DNA of 59,728 nucleotides, taken from positions 1 to 59,728 of the forward strand of contig CAJMST010000013.1 in the NCBI GenBank assembly GCA_905216145.1. The letters run 5' to 3'. The stretch's first letter is position 1. Each line of letters opens with the position of its first letter. The stretch comes from an uncultured bacterium. Its GTDB lineage: Bacteria > Actinomycetota > Coriobacteriia > Coriobacteriales > Coriobacteriaceae. This document shows, in pieces, positions 9,043 to 18,129 of the stretch. A model generated the notes under the pieces. The model made no database searches. It saw only the letters and a program-made list of their open reading frames with translations, and had not been told where the DNA came from. A program made the position numbers and the translations under genes.

Positions 9043-10491
9043 TTAGCGGCGTTCGAGGACCGCTACGGTTTCGGTGTGGTCGGTGTGAGGGAACATGTCG
9101 ACGGGCGTGATCTTGAGCAGGCGATAGCCTCCGTCGAGGAGCTGATGCAGGTCACGCTCTTGAGTCACGGGGTTGCAGCTGATATAGGTGATGCGGCGCG
9201 GCTTAAGCGCGCAGGCAGCTTCGAGGAACTCGGGGGTAGAGCCGGCGCGCGGCGGATCGATGGAAAGGACATCGACCCGCTCGTTGTTGTCGGCGGCATC
9301 TAGGATGTAGTCGGTGGCATCGTCGGCCATAAACCAAGCGCTGCGGGTGAGGCCGTTGAGCTCGGCATTGCGACGTGCGTCGGCAATGCCCGCCGGGTTG
9401 CGCTCCACGCCAAGCAGCATAATGCCGACGCCCTTGTCCTGGGCGGCTTTGGCTGCGCACAGGCCGATAGTTCCGCTACCGCAATAGGCATCCATGAGTA
9501 CGTCGCCCTGCTGCAGGTCCATGCCGTCAATCGCGAGCTGATAGAGCAGCTCGGTCTGCTGCGGGTTGGTCTGGTAGAACGCGGTGGGGGAGATATCGAA
9601 CTCGCAGCCGAGCAGCTGGTCGCGCATGCATTCGGCGCCATATACAATGCGGGTCTCCTCACCCAAGATGGCGTTACCGGGACGGCCATTGATATTTTGG
9701 GCAACGGTGACGATATGCGGATCGAGCGCCGCGACGGCCTCAAAGAACTCCTGCGCATGCGGTAAGTCACGCTGGGCGGTCACGAGCGTAACCATGACCT
9801 GGTCTGTACGCCAACCGCAGCGGACGACGGCATAGCGAAGCAAACCAAGATGCTTGTCCTCATTAAAGGCGGGAATATGCAGCCGCTCAGCTTCGCGTGC
9901 GATGCCGTTGAGAATCTGACGGGCACCCGGCGCCTCGACAGGACATTCGGGCACGGCAACGATCTTGTGCGTGCCGCGCTCAAAGAAACCGCAGCGGACA
10001 GCGCCCTCCTTGCCGGGAGCAAAGGGAGTGGCAGCCTTATGACGAAAGCCACGCGGCGCAGGATATTTACCCGGGTCGCCCAGGGTGACGCCCATACCGC
10101 GAATAGGGTCAACGGCGATACCCTCGCGCTCACAAAGCGAAGCAAAAAGCTCCTCCATGGCAGCCTGCTTAGCTGCCAACTGCTTTTTATAAGGACGATT
10201 GAGCGCCGTGCACCCACCGCAAGATTTCATGATCGAACAGGGAGACTTGGGGTCCACAGCCTTACGCGCAGACGAAACCGGATCTTTATGCGGGCGCTTG
10301 GAACGAGTCTGAGATGCCTTGTCCTCGCTCCGACGAGAGCCGGGGCGCTTAGCCTTAGCCTTGCCCTTGACCGACTTGCCCTTCGCATCCTGAGACGACT
10401 TTGATTTCTTAGAAGATTTCTCCTCTTTCAACCCCTCAGCCGCCTCCACCAAAGCACGACGAGCCCTACGCTCCGCACGAGATTCTGCCAT
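9043..10491 (-). CDS. rlmD: 23S rRNA (uracil-C5)-methyltransferase, RlmD/RumA family
   Basis: These enzymes methylate C5 of a 23S rRNA uracil with SAM and carry a [4Fe-4S] cluster. Cluster ligands are visible as C85, C91 and C94 (CSIMKSCGGC) plus C183. The SAM site is DAYCGSGTIGL, followed by SIDPPRAGS, and the nucleophile is C439 in ISCNPVTQERD. Residues 1-80 form a Lys/Arg/Ser-rich extension in place of the usual TRAM domain, probably an RNA-binding tail. The length is 482 residues. Whether the target is U1939 (RlmD) or another site (RlmCD-like) is not decided by sequence. Confidence 0.88.
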   Translation of the reverse strand: MAESRAERRARRALVEAAEGLKEEKSSKKSKSSQDAKGKSVKGKAKAKRPGSRRSEDKASQTRSKRPHKDPVSSARKAVDPKSPCSIMKSCGGCTALNRPYKKQLAAKQAAMEELFASLCEREGIAVDPIRGMGVTLGDPGKYPAPRGFRHKAATPFAPGKEGAVRCGFFERGTHKIVAVPECPVEAPGARQILNGIAREAERLHIPAFNEDKHLGLLRYAVVRCGWRTDQVMVTLVTAQRDLPHAQEFFEAVAALDPHIVTVAQNINGRPGNAILGEETRIVYGAECMRDQLLGCEFDISPTAFYQTNPQQTELLYQLAIDGMDLQQGDVLMDAYCGSGTIGLCAAKAAQDKGVGIMLLGVERNPAGIADARRNAELNGLTRSAWFMADDATDYILDAADNNERVDVLSIDPPRAGSTPEFLEAACALKPRRITYISCNPVTQERDLHQLLDGGYRLLKITPVDMFPHTDHTETVAVLERR

Positions 10492-10600
10492 GAATTAACC
10501 CCACTAATTTATAAATTTAAAGCCACAAGCATTGTACCGTGCCAAGCCAACAGACGATATGCAAGCGGTTTATTGGTATCAGTGATAGGTACAACGATGA

Positions 10601-10737
10601 TTGCCCGCTGGGCTCCGGGGCGGGGGTTAAGTTTATCGCGAGTTCCGCACGAACAGGAGGCCACTTAATGTGGCCTCCGTCGTGAGCAGGACTGTAGAGC
10701 AGGAAACTTAACCCCCGCCCCGGAGCCCAGCGGGCAA
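10601..10737. repeat. Nested palindrome element (copy 1)
   Basis: Perfect 34-bp outer arms (10601-10634 and 10704-10737) enclose a second perfect 9-bp palindrome (10656-10664 with 10670-10678, loop TTAAT). The outer arm contains CGGGCTCCGG. It fills much of the 338-bp gap between rlmD and the ABC importer; I see no gene there. Confidence 0.8.
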
Positions 10738-10745
10738 ACCCTCCC

Positions 10746-10812
10746 TTGTACTCCATCTCACTAAAGTGTATGATTCTGAACGTTACATGACTCACTTTAC
10801 CTAACTAAAGTG
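10746..10812 (+). promoter_or_regulatory. Promoter and candidate operator of the amino-acid importer operon
   Basis: TTGTAC at 10746-10751 and TATGAT at 10769-10774, spaced by 17 bases, make a good sigma-70-type promoter. The word ACTAAAGTG occurs in the spacer (10760-10768) and again downstream (10804-10812), with an inverted CACTTTA at 10793-10799. These could be sites for a repressor. Confidence 0.55.
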
Positions 10813-10829
10813 CTACCAAGGGGGATACC

Positions 10830-11690
10830 ATGAATGCCGATATGTCTCGTCGTCAGTTTGTTGGTCTAGCCGGTTCGCTTGCCACGGTGCTTGGCCTCGG
10901 CCTGGTAGGCTGCGGCGGTGGTGCCGATAAGGGCTCCGCCGCCGGTTCTGCTGCAGCCAAGGACGTGAAGGGCGCCGCGGAGTCCAAGAAGCTCGTGGTG
11001 GGCTTTGACAAGTCCTATCCTCCGTATGGCTTTGTGGGCGACGATGGCGAGTACACCGGCTTTGACCTCGACCTTGCCAAGGCCGTTGCCGATAAGCAGG
11101 GCTGGGAAGTCGATTACGAGGCCATCGACTGGGATGCCAAGGACACGCTGCTCAACTCGGGTGCTATCAACTGCATCTGGAACGGCTTTACCATGGAGGG
11201 CCGCGAGGACGACTACACGTTCTCCGAGCCGTACATGCTCAACGAGCAGGTGCTCGTGGTCAAGAAGGATGCGGGTATCAAGAGCTGGGACGATCTTGCC
11301 GGCAAGACCGTGATTACCCAGACTGATTCCGCCGCACAGGATGTGCTCGAGGGCGACCAGAAGGATCTGGCCGCGACGTTTGCCACGCTCGATACCATCG
11401 GTGAGTACAACACGGCGTTTATGCAGCTCGAGAGTGGTGCAGTCGATGCCGTTGCCTGTGACCTCTCGATCGCCCAGTATCAGCTTGCCGCCAAGCCCGA
11501 TGCCTATACGCAGCTCGACAAGCCGCTGTCCAGCGAGCACTATGCCGTCGGCTTTAAGAAGGGCGACACCAAGTCCGCCGATGCCGTGACCGAATCGCTC
11601 GAGGCACTCTACGAGGATGGCACGGTCAAGGACCTCTGCGATAAATATGCAGATTACGGTCTGTCTTTCGATAATTGGGTGCTCAAGTAA
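10830..11690 (+). CDS. Polar amino-acid ABC transporter, substrate-binding lipoprotein
   Basis: The extracytoplasmic receptor of the importer. The signal peptide has a twin-arginine-like start (SRRQFVG) and a lipobox LVGC with the acylated cysteine at residue 28. The mature part, from KKLVVGFDKSYPPYGFVGDD to the end, is a family 3 solute-binding domain for polar amino acids (glutamine, cystine, arginine or histidine types). At 286 residues the length is normal. The ATG follows AGGGGGA; an in-frame ATG lies 12 bases later. Its stop overlaps the permease start by one base, so the genes are coupled. Confidence 0.9.
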   Translation: MNADMSRRQFVGLAGSLATVLGLGLVGCGGGADKGSAAGSAAAKDVKGAAESKKLVVGFDKSYPPYGFVGDDGEYTGFDLDLAKAVADKQGWEVDYEAIDWDAKDTLLNSGAINCIWNGFTMEGREDDYTFSEPYMLNEQVLVVKKDAGIKSWDDLAGKTVITQTDSAAQDVLEGDQKDLAATFATLDTIGEYNTAFMQLESGAVDAVACDLSIAQYQLAAKPDAYTQLDKPLSSEHYAVGFKKGDTKSADAVTESLEALYEDGTVKDLCDKYADYGLSFDNWVLK

Positions 11691-12343
11691 TGTCTATTCA
11701 GGTCATGATGCAGATGCTTAGCCAGGGATTCTTGGTCAGTTTGCAGCTGTTTGTGCTGACGCTACTGGGGTCGATTCCGTTGGGAATCCCCGTGGCGTTT
11801 ATGCGCATGAGCAAGGTCGCGCCGCTGCGCTGGATCGCGCGCATCTACATTTCAGTCATGCGCGGTACGCCGCTCATGCTGCAGATGTTTGCCATCTACT
11901 TTGCCCCGTACTACGTGTTCGGCATTTCGCTCACGCCCGATTCCAAGTGGACGGCGTGCGTCGTGGCGTTCATCATCAACTACGCCGGTTACTTTGCCGA
12001 GATCTATCGCTCGGGCCTGCAGTCCATTCCGCGCGGTCAATACGAGGCAGCCGAGGTGCTGGGCTATTCGCGCATGCAGACGTTTCTGTATATCGTAATG
12101 CCGCAGGTCGCCAAGCGTATTCTGCCTGCGATGGGCAACGAGATCATCACGCTGGTCAAGGACACGTCGCTGGCGTTTGCCATTGGTGTGGGCGAGATGT
12201 TCTCGACGGCCAAGGCGCTGGTCGCCTCGCAAGTGAGCATGGTGCCGTTTGCGATTGCGGCGCTGATCTACTGGGTCTTTAACTTTGTGGTCGAGATGCT
12301 GCTGGGAGCCGCCGAAAAGAAGCTGGACTATTACCATGACTAA
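11690..12343 (+). CDS. Polar amino-acid ABC transporter, permease
   Basis: The 217-residue integral membrane subunit has about five hydrophobic segments and the HisM/GlnP-type EAA loop (QYEAAEVLGYSRMQTFLYIV), which contacts the ATPase. RGTPLMLQMF is the conserved motif of His/Glu/Gln/Arg permeases. The ATG at 11690 shares its A with the stop of the binding-protein gene, and its 3' end overlaps the ATPase gene by 8 bases. Only one permease gene is present, so a homodimer is likely. Confidence 0.9.
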   Translation: MSIQVMMQMLSQGFLVSLQLFVLTLLGSIPLGIPVAFMRMSKVAPLRWIARIYISVMRGTPLMLQMFAIYFAPYYVFGISLTPDSKWTACVVAFIINYAGYFAEIYRSGLQSIPRGQYEAAEVLGYSRMQTFLYIVMPQVAKRILPAMGNEIITLVKDTSLAFAIGVGEMFSTAKALVASQVSMVPFAIAALIYWVFNFVVEMLLGAAEKKLDYYHD

Positions 12344-13100
12344 CTCAGTGATGAAAATCGAAAACGCGCGTAAGGCGTTTGGCGGCAATGAGGTGCTCAA
12401 GGATATCTCGCTCGAGGTCAAGCGTGGCGAGGTCGTGGCGATTATCGGGCCTTCAGGCGGCGGTAAGTCCACGCTGCTGCGCTGCGCCACACTGCTCGAG
12501 ACGCTCGACGGTGGCTCGCTCTCGTTTGGTGACCTTGCCGTTGCGACGGATGCGGGTTCGGGCGCGGTCTATGCGAAGGGCGATGTGCCCAAGCGGGCAC
12601 GCTCGCGATTCGGCCTGGTGTTCCAAAATTACAACCTGTTCCCGCACTATACCGTGATGAAAAACATCATCGATGCTCCGATTCGCGTGCTCAAGCGCCC
12701 GCGCGAGCAGGCTGAAGCACGTGCGCGTGAGTTGATCGCGCAGATGGGGCTTACGGGCAACGAGAACAAGGTGCCATGTGAGCTTTCGGGCGGTCAACAA
12801 CAGCGTGTGAGTATCGCCCGCGCCTTGGCGCTCGATCCGGAGATCCTGTTCTTTGACGAGCCGACCTCGGCACTCGATCCCGAGCTGACGGCCGAGGTGC
12901 TGCGTGTCATTAAAGACCTTGCCGCGCAGAATATGACGATGGTGATTGTGACCCACGCAATGCAGTTTGCGCGCGATGTTGCCGACCGCGTGGTCTTTAT
13001 GGATGGCGGCCGCATTGTCGAGGAGGGTCCTGCCGAGCAGGTCATCGACCATCCGCGTGAGCAGCGCACCCGTGAGTTCTTGAGCCGTATCGAGGGATAG
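12336..13100 (+). CDS. Polar amino-acid ABC transporter, ATP-binding protein
   Basis: The 254-residue cytoplasmic ATPase that drives the importer. Walker A is GPSGGGKST (38-46), the Q-loop is in VFQNYNLFPHYTV, the signature is LSGGQQQR, Walker B is ILFFDEPTSALDP, and the switch histidine is in VTHAMQFA. An ATG at 12336 is used here; another at 12351 is possible. An insertion after the first strands (TDAGSGAVYAKGDVPK) is longer than in GlnQ but common in this subgroup. A terminator closes the operon. Confidence 0.92.
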   Translation: MTNSVMKIENARKAFGGNEVLKDISLEVKRGEVVAIIGPSGGGKSTLLRCATLLETLDGGSLSFGDLAVATDAGSGAVYAKGDVPKRARSRFGLVFQNYNLFPHYTVMKNIIDAPIRVLKRPREQAEARARELIAQMGLTGNENKVPCELSGGQQQRVSIARALALDPEILFFDEPTSALDPELTAEVLRVIKDLAAQNMTMVIVTHAMQFARDVADRVVFMDGGRIVEEGPAEQVIDHPREQRTREFLSRIEG

Positions 13101-13135
13101 GCTCAGGTATTTACTCAACTATTAATTGAGGCGAA

Positions 13136-13172
13136 GCCGCCGCAGGTCTTACGGTCTGTGGCGGCTTTTTGT
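13136..13172 (+). terminator. Terminator of the amino-acid importer operon
   Basis: GCCGCCGCAG pairs with CTGTGGCGGC across a GTCTTACGGT loop and runs into TTTTTGTTT. Confidence 0.88.
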
Positions 13173-13410
13173 TTGCATCGACGGGGTTCAATAATCGCCT
13201 CACAAGCTTGTCTCTTCCTCTCGCCGCCTGTATTCATACGTGCGCCGAAAGGTATGCATGGACAGCCGCCTGTGAGGGTAGGGTGGTGGCATAGGACATT
13301 TGGAGGGTGAGTCGGCTCGGCTGCCGACCATGCTGCTCCCGGGATGGCACCGACCGCGAACTCTCCCCGTTGGCGTCGCGCATTGCGCGCGGCCCTGCAA
13401 GGAGGTCATC
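13173..13410 (+). promoter_or_regulatory. Leader region of the EF-G-like gene
   Basis: This 238-bp gap holds no convincing gene. The frame of the next gene is open back to 13300, but the residues there look random. AAGGAGG at 13399-13405 is the ribosome site of the EF-G-like gene. Confidence 0.35.
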
Positions 13411-15486
13411 ATGGGTGCTCCCAAGACCGGTAACGTAAGGAACGTGGTGCTCGTAGGCCAAGGCGGGGTGGGCAAGACTTCACTCGCCGAAGCCATGCTC
13501 CACCTTTCCGGCAAGACTGCCCGCCTGGGCGGCCACGACGGCACCAAGCCTACGCTCGACTATGACCCCGAAGAGGTCAAGCGTGCGTTTTCCATCTCGA
13601 CGACCATTGCGCCGATCGACTGGAAGGGCGCGCGCATCAATGTGCTCGATGCCCCGTGCTACCCCGATTTTATCGGCGACGCCTTTGCCGCGATGAGCGT
13701 CTGCGAGACGGCTCTGTTTGTGGTCGACGCCGAGGCCGGCCCACAGCCTACGACGGTTAAACTCTGGTATGCCGCCGAGGACCTGCGTCTGGCGCGCGCG
13801 GTGTTCGTAAACCGCCTGTCGCGCTCCGAGGCCAGCTTTGCGACCACGATGGACCTGCTGCAAGAGCGCTTTGGCACGCGCCTGGGCGCCGTGACCCTTC
13901 CCTGGGGCGAGGGCGAGGACTTTGACGGCATCATCGACCTGGTGCGCATGAAGGCGCGCCATTGCAACGGCACCGAAGCCGTTGAGTCGGAGATTCCCGA
14001 GGAGTATCGTGCCCAGGCCGAGGAGGCCCATGACCATCTGTGCGAGCTGGTGGCCGAGGCTGACGACGAACTGATGATGAAGTACTTGGAAGGCGAGGAG
14101 ACGCTGACGCAGGAGGAGCTTGAAGGCCTGCTGTCGAAGGCGATCGCCGAGCGCATCTTTGTGCCGGTCTTTGCGGGCGATTGCATCAAGGAGCAGGGCG
14201 TCAACTCGCTGATGGACGACATCGCCACATACTTCCCGGCGCCGACGGACTACGGCGAGATGCCGCTCATCGACGGTGATTCGCTCAAGATTTCGAGCGA
14301 CGATGACCGTCCGGTGGCGTTTGTGTTTAAGACGTTGGCTGATCCGCAGCAGGGTCGCATCAGCTTTATCAAGGTGCTGACGGGTACGCTTGAGCCGGGT
14401 CTTGAGCTGATCAACGCGCGTACCCGCAAGAGCGATCGTCTGGCCCACCTGTATGTGATGTGCGGCCGCGACATGACCGAGGTCGGTCACGCCTATGCCG
14501 GCGACATTATTGTGGCGCCCAAGCTGGCGGCTGAGACGGGCGATACGCTCTCGATTACCGGCAAGGTCGAGGCTGCGGCGTTTAAGTTCCCCAACTCGCA
14601 GTACCGCATTGCCATCGAGGCCGAGAATCGCGGCGACGAAGAGAAGCTCTACACGTTTATCGAGAAGGCCTGCAAGGCTGATCCGACCATGAGCATCGAT
14701 CGTGACGAGGAGACGGGCCAGACTATCATCTCCGCCGTGGGTGAGGCACAGGTTTCGGTGCTGCTCAACCGTTTGGAAGATCGCACCAAGGTCGTGGCCA
14801 AAAGCGTGCCGATCCGCATTCCGTATCGCGAGACCATCCGCCGCACGGCGAGTGCCCAGGGCCGCCACAAGAAGCAGACCGGAGGTGCCGGTCAGTATGG
14901 CGACTGCTGGCTGCGCGTTGAGCCGCTCATTGGGCCCGACGGCACGAGCGACGGCTACGAGTTTGTGGATGAGGTCGTGGGCGGCCGCATTCCGCGCTCG
15001 CTGATTCCCGCCGTGGACAAGGGTGTCCAGGAGACCATGAAGGACGGTATTATTGCCGGCTATCCGCTCACGGGCATTCGCGTGGCTGTGTACGACGGCT
15101 CGTATCACAGCGTCGACTCCAACGAGATGGCGTTCCGCGCGGCGGCTCGCATCGGCCTGCGCAAGGCATGCGCCGATGCCGACCCGGTGGTGCTGGAGCC
15201 CATCGAGGAAATCACGGTGACTATCCCCGAGAGCTACGCCGGCGCCGTGATGGGCGACATCTCGGCATCGCGCGGTCGCGTGACGGGCATGGAGACCGAT
15301 GAGCGCGGCGACACCGTGGTCATCGCCCAGGCACCTCTCGCCGAGCTGACGGATTACTCGACGCGCCTGCGCTCTATCACGCGCGGCACAGGCGACTTTA
15401 CCATGAAGCCCGCCGGCTACGAGCAGGTGCCTTATGACGTTCAGGCCAAGCTGGTCGAGCGCTATGAGGAGGGCCGCGCCAAGTAG
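13411..15486 (+). CDS. Elongation factor G-like protein with degenerate GTPase motifs
   Basis: The 691-residue protein has the EF-G layout: a G domain, domain II, and domains III-V with the GQYGD segment and the C-terminal GDISASRGRVTGME fold. The P-loop is GQGGVGKTS (16-24) rather than AHIDAGKTT. The G3 motif D-T-P-G reads D80-A-P-C83, and the G4 motif N-K-x-D reads N134-R-L-S. Such changes are typical of the actinobacterial FusA2-like paralogues, which are unlikely to be the main translocase. Function is unknown; GTP binding may be altered or lost. The ATG follows AAGGAGG. It is a single gene. Confidence 0.82.
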   Translation: MGAPKTGNVRNVVLVGQGGVGKTSLAEAMLHLSGKTARLGGHDGTKPTLDYDPEEVKRAFSISTTIAPIDWKGARINVLDAPCYPDFIGDAFAAMSVCETALFVVDAEAGPQPTTVKLWYAAEDLRLARAVFVNRLSRSEASFATTMDLLQERFGTRLGAVTLPWGEGEDFDGIIDLVRMKARHCNGTEAVESEIPEEYRAQAEEAHDHLCELVAEADDELMMKYLEGEETLTQEELEGLLSKAIAERIFVPVFAGDCIKEQGVNSLMDDIATYFPAPTDYGEMPLIDGDSLKISSDDDRPVAFVFKTLADPQQGRISFIKVLTGTLEPGLELINARTRKSDRLAHLYVMCGRDMTEVGHAYAGDIIVAPKLAAETGDTLSITGKVEAAAFKFPNSQYRIAIEAENRGDEEKLYTFIEKACKADPTMSIDRDEETGQTIISAVGEAQVSVLLNRLEDRTKVVAKSVPIRIPYRETIRRTASAQGRHKKQTGGAGQYGDCWLRVEPLIGPDGTSDGYEFVDEVVGGRIPRSLIPAVDKGVQETMKDGIIAGYPLTGIRVAVYDGSYHSVDSNEMAFRAAARIGLRKACADADPVVLEPIEEITVTIPESYAGAVMGDISASRGRVTGMETDERGDTVVIAQAPLAELTDYSTRLRSITRGTGDFTMKPAGYEQVPYDVQAKLVERYEEGRAK

Positions 15487-15522
15487 CGTGGGACTTTGCC
15501 TGCAACATGCATGCCGATGCAA

Positions 15523-15556
15523 GGGCTGCTCTGGGCAATCCAGGGCGGCCCTTTTT
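15523..15556 (+). terminator. Terminator after the EF-G-like gene
   Basis: AGGGCTGCTCTGG and CCAGGGCGGCCCT form a stem with two G-T pairs and a CAAT-type loop, followed by TTTTT. Confidence 0.75.
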
Positions 15557-15600
15557 GGTCCCCGGTGGGGTTGCAAATCGGTTCTTGTCGTGGCTTGGGG

Positions 15601-16584
15601 CTAGTTCCCCGAGGCCTGGTTGCGGCCGGTGACGTAGTCGATCTGAACGTGCGGCTGTAGGTTATAGCAGTACACGTGGAAGCACAGGGTCTTGCCGTGG
15701 TCCTCGACCGATTGCGCCTCAAGGCGCACACCGCGGCAGACAAGTTCCTCTTCGTTATACATGGGCGTGACGCGGTAGAGCACATGGTTGCCCGTGTCGC
15801 GGATGTAGCCGAGAATCTGCTCCTCAAACGGCAGCATGCTCGTTTCGTTGAGATAGCGCGTGCCGGTGAGGAGATTTTTGCGGTTGGCGTTTTCGCCGCA
15901 GAGCGACCAGGCGATAAGGTGGCAGCGGTTGTAGAGGCTCTGGCCCGGAATAAAGTCGTAGCGCTGCTGGTGCCAACCGGCAGGATGGATACGCGAGATA
16001 TCGCCGCGCTCGCCTTGACCGAGTGATTCGGGGCCCACGCAGGCGAGTGCTTTGCGGGTGCGGCCCAGGCTGTCGAGCTTGGAGAACTTCTTAAAGCAGC
16101 CCTCTTCTGTAGCGCGCTCGTATTCATCGAGCGTGAATGATGGTGTGCCGAGCGGGTGCGTGCTGTCGGCGCGAAGGGCAACGTAGGGGTTGCCGGCATA
16201 GTCGGGAATGCTGCTGAGATAAACACCGCGGGCGCGGTTGAGGTCGGGGTTTTCGACCTCGTCGATGGGGGTGGCGGCGCTGTCCGCGGAAGCGCCGTCG
16301 CCGGTGTCGGTTGCGGCGGAATCGGAGCCATCGCCAGAGTCTTGGCTATTTTGAGAGTCCGAGGAACTCGCTGTTCCCGATTCGAGCCGGGCGACCAGGT
16401 CCGCCTCGTCGTCGGTGCGGCTGGGACTCTCGTTTTGCTTCTCGGCCAGAGCCACCGCCTGTTCATCGCTTTGCGGCGACAGCAGCTTGGGCGCTCCGTC
16501 GAGTGATCCCGTAAACAGCGCAAACCCCAGCACCACGGCGGTGCCGATGGAAAGTACTTGCTTGTAGGTGGACTTGCGCGACAT
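15601..16584 (-). CDS. Secreted or membrane-tethered DNA/RNA non-specific endonuclease (EndA/NucA type)
   Basis: A 327-residue protein with one N-terminal hydrophobic segment (about 10-26, VLSIGTAVVLGFALFTGSL) that is a signal anchor or signal peptide. Residues 50-110 are low-complexity Ser/Asp/Ala. The nuclease domain fills the C-terminal half; NRCHLIAW (H222 as general base, in place of DRGH) is followed by LCGENANRKNLLTGTRYLN and a conserved FE (about 253). This is the motif set of the streptococcal DNA-entry nuclease EndA. The likely role is degrading external nucleic acid for nutrients, DNA uptake or biofilm remodelling; no competence genes are seen nearby. AGGAG precedes the ATG. Confidence 0.85.
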   Translation of the reverse strand: MSRKSTYKQVLSIGTAVVLGFALFTGSLDGAPKLLSPQSDEQAVALAEKQNESPSRTDDEADLVARLESGTASSSDSQNSQDSGDGSDSAATDTGDGASADSAATPIDEVENPDLNRARGVYLSSIPDYAGNPYVALRADSTHPLGTPSFTLDEYERATEEGCFKKFSKLDSLGRTRKALACVGPESLGQGERGDISRIHPAGWHQQRYDFIPGQSLYNRCHLIAWSLCGENANRKNLLTGTRYLNETSMLPFEEQILGYIRDTGNHVLYRVTPMYNEEELVCRGVRLEAQSVEDHGKTLCFHVYCYNLQPHVQIDYVTGRNQASGN

Positions 16585-16703
16585 TGAGGCTCCTGGATGG
16601 ACGGTTGGGAATCTACCAGTCTAGCAGGAGCCGGCAGGGGTCGTTCTATCGAACAAATACTCAAGATTTGGGATAGACGCTACTGATTCATTTGTCCCGC
16701 AGC

Positions 16704-17714
16704 CTAGATCGAGGTGGAGCCGAGCCAGTTGAGCTTGCACTCGAGAATGCGCTGCTCGCCGGGTTCGCTGCTTCCGTCAAGTAGGGCGAGCAGCATCTCG
16801 GCTGCTTCGCGACCTTCTTGGTCGACGGGTTCGATGATGGTGGAGACGGTCGGTGTGGTGAGATTAGTCCAGTCTTCGCAGTTGAGTCCCAAAAGGCCGA
16901 TTTGCTGCGGAAGCAGATGGGCCATTGGCTGGAGGGCCTTGTAGACACGGGGAAGTGCCCACTGATTTTGCACGAAGATAAGGGTTCGCTTGGCGGGATT
17001 GAACTTGAATTTAAAGTATTCGGTGAGCTCGTTGATTGACGGCTTGTTGTGATCGATGGGAATCGCTTTGTAGAGCTGCCCGTTCGCTGCCAGCGCCTCG
17101 GCATACCCCTGAAAACGCTCCATGCGGGTGCGCATTTCGGTCATGTTGGCGGCAATGGAAAAGAAATCTTCGTAGCCGGCGTCGAGGAGTGCCTGTGTGG
17201 CGTTGTACACGCCGTCGTAAAGGTTGGTTTTGATCCAGCTGGTACCTGGGCTATAGATGGCCGCATCGAAAAAGACGACCGGCTTGCCGGCGCGTCTAAT
17301 GCGGTCATGCACGGCTTTGAAGTTTGCCGTGGGCTGGATGATAAAGCCATCGACGCCCAGCGAGAGCATCTTGTCGACGTACATGAGCTCGGTCTCGGGG
17401 TTAAAGTTGCTCGTGCAAACGACCGTCTGGTAGCCCGCGGGGAGCATGACCTGCTCCATGCCATTGAGAACGAGCCCCGCCCATTTGTTGGTGTTATCCA
17501 AAATGATGATGGCAATGACGTGGGTTTGCTTGCCGGTGAGCGTCTGCGCTTGGGCGTTGGGAACGTATCCGAGTTCCTTAATGACGCGCGCGATTTTGTT
17601 CTGCGTCTTCTCGCTAAGCTTTTCTCGTTTGTCGTTGAGGTAATACGAGACGCTTGCCGTCGAGGTTCCCGCCTCTCGAGCGACGTCTGCGATCGTAACG
17701 CGCTGTTTTGCCAC
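16704..17714 (-). CDS. LacI-family transcriptional regulator, divergent from the sugar operon
   Basis: A 336-residue repressor: the N-terminal helix-turn-helix (VTIADVAREAGTSTASVSYY) and hinge (LGYVPNAQAQTL) precede a periplasmic-binding-protein-like sensor domain. I place the start at the GTG at 17714 because GGAAGGAG lies 5 bases upstream and it yields the usual MAKQRVTIADVA start; the ATG at 17750 lacks a ribosome site. It is divergent from the PTS operon and is the likely local regulator of that operon. The inducer is not known. Confidence 0.88.
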   Translation of the reverse strand: MAKQRVTIADVAREAGTSTASVSYYLNDKREKLSEKTQNKIARVIKELGYVPNAQAQTLTGKQTHVIAIIILDNTNKWAGLVLNGMEQVMLPAGYQTVVCTSNFNPETELMYVDKMLSLGVDGFIIQPTANFKAVHDRIRRAGKPVVFFDAAIYSPGTSWIKTNLYDGVYNATQALLDAGYEDFFSIAANMTEMRTRMERFQGYAEALAANGQLYKAIPIDHNKPSINELTEYFKFKFNPAKRTLIFVQNQWALPRVYKALQPMAHLLPQQIGLLGLNCEDWTNLTTPTVSTIIEPVDQEGREAAEMLLALLDGSSEPGEQRILECKLNWLGSTSI

Positions 17715-18129
17715 AGCGACTCCTTCCGACAGATGAGCATTTTCCAACATGATGACTTTGAGTCTTGGTGAAGGATACGCTTCGGTGAGCGGCTTTTTCC
17801 TTTCATATGAGTATGCAACAAATGCGGCATACGGGTGGGGTCGAAATTTGTGACCGGCATGCGCATCTGCCGTCTACCGAGAAAATCAAATACTTCTTGA
17901 CTTTTGAAATCGAGGGCAAAATCGCAGGATTCATTTTTGGTTAAACGCATAACTAAATCGCATGACCAACGCTCTGACCTGCGCGTTTACCGAAATAAGC
18001 TGGCATTAAGAAAAACGAGCACCTATATTGGTCTTGTCGAAAAGACAGCAAGTCCAAACGGCAGGGGATGCTCCGGAGGCCTCCGCAAACGGTGTCTTGC
18101 GCACGCAACTCTATGAAAAGAGGGAAGCA
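17715..18129. promoter_or_regulatory. Divergent control region of LacI and the PTS operon
   Basis: This 415-bp gap holds no convincing gene. TATATT at 18024-18029 is a possible -10 for the PTS operon, and TTGACT at 17897-17902 a possible -35. I could not find a clear symmetrical LacI operator by eye. GTCTT/AAGAC (18031-18046) and CGGAGGCCTCCG near 18072 are small palindromes in the leader. Confidence 0.35.

Noticed and set aside
10517..10795. A 92-codon minus-strand frame in the gap before the amino-acid importer
   Set aside because: It is made up largely of the nested palindrome and the promoter region, and has no ribosome site or family match.
13480..15576. A 698-codon minus-strand frame opposite the EF-G-like gene
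   Set aside because: It is a shadow of the EF-G-like coding sequence; the residues form no known domain.
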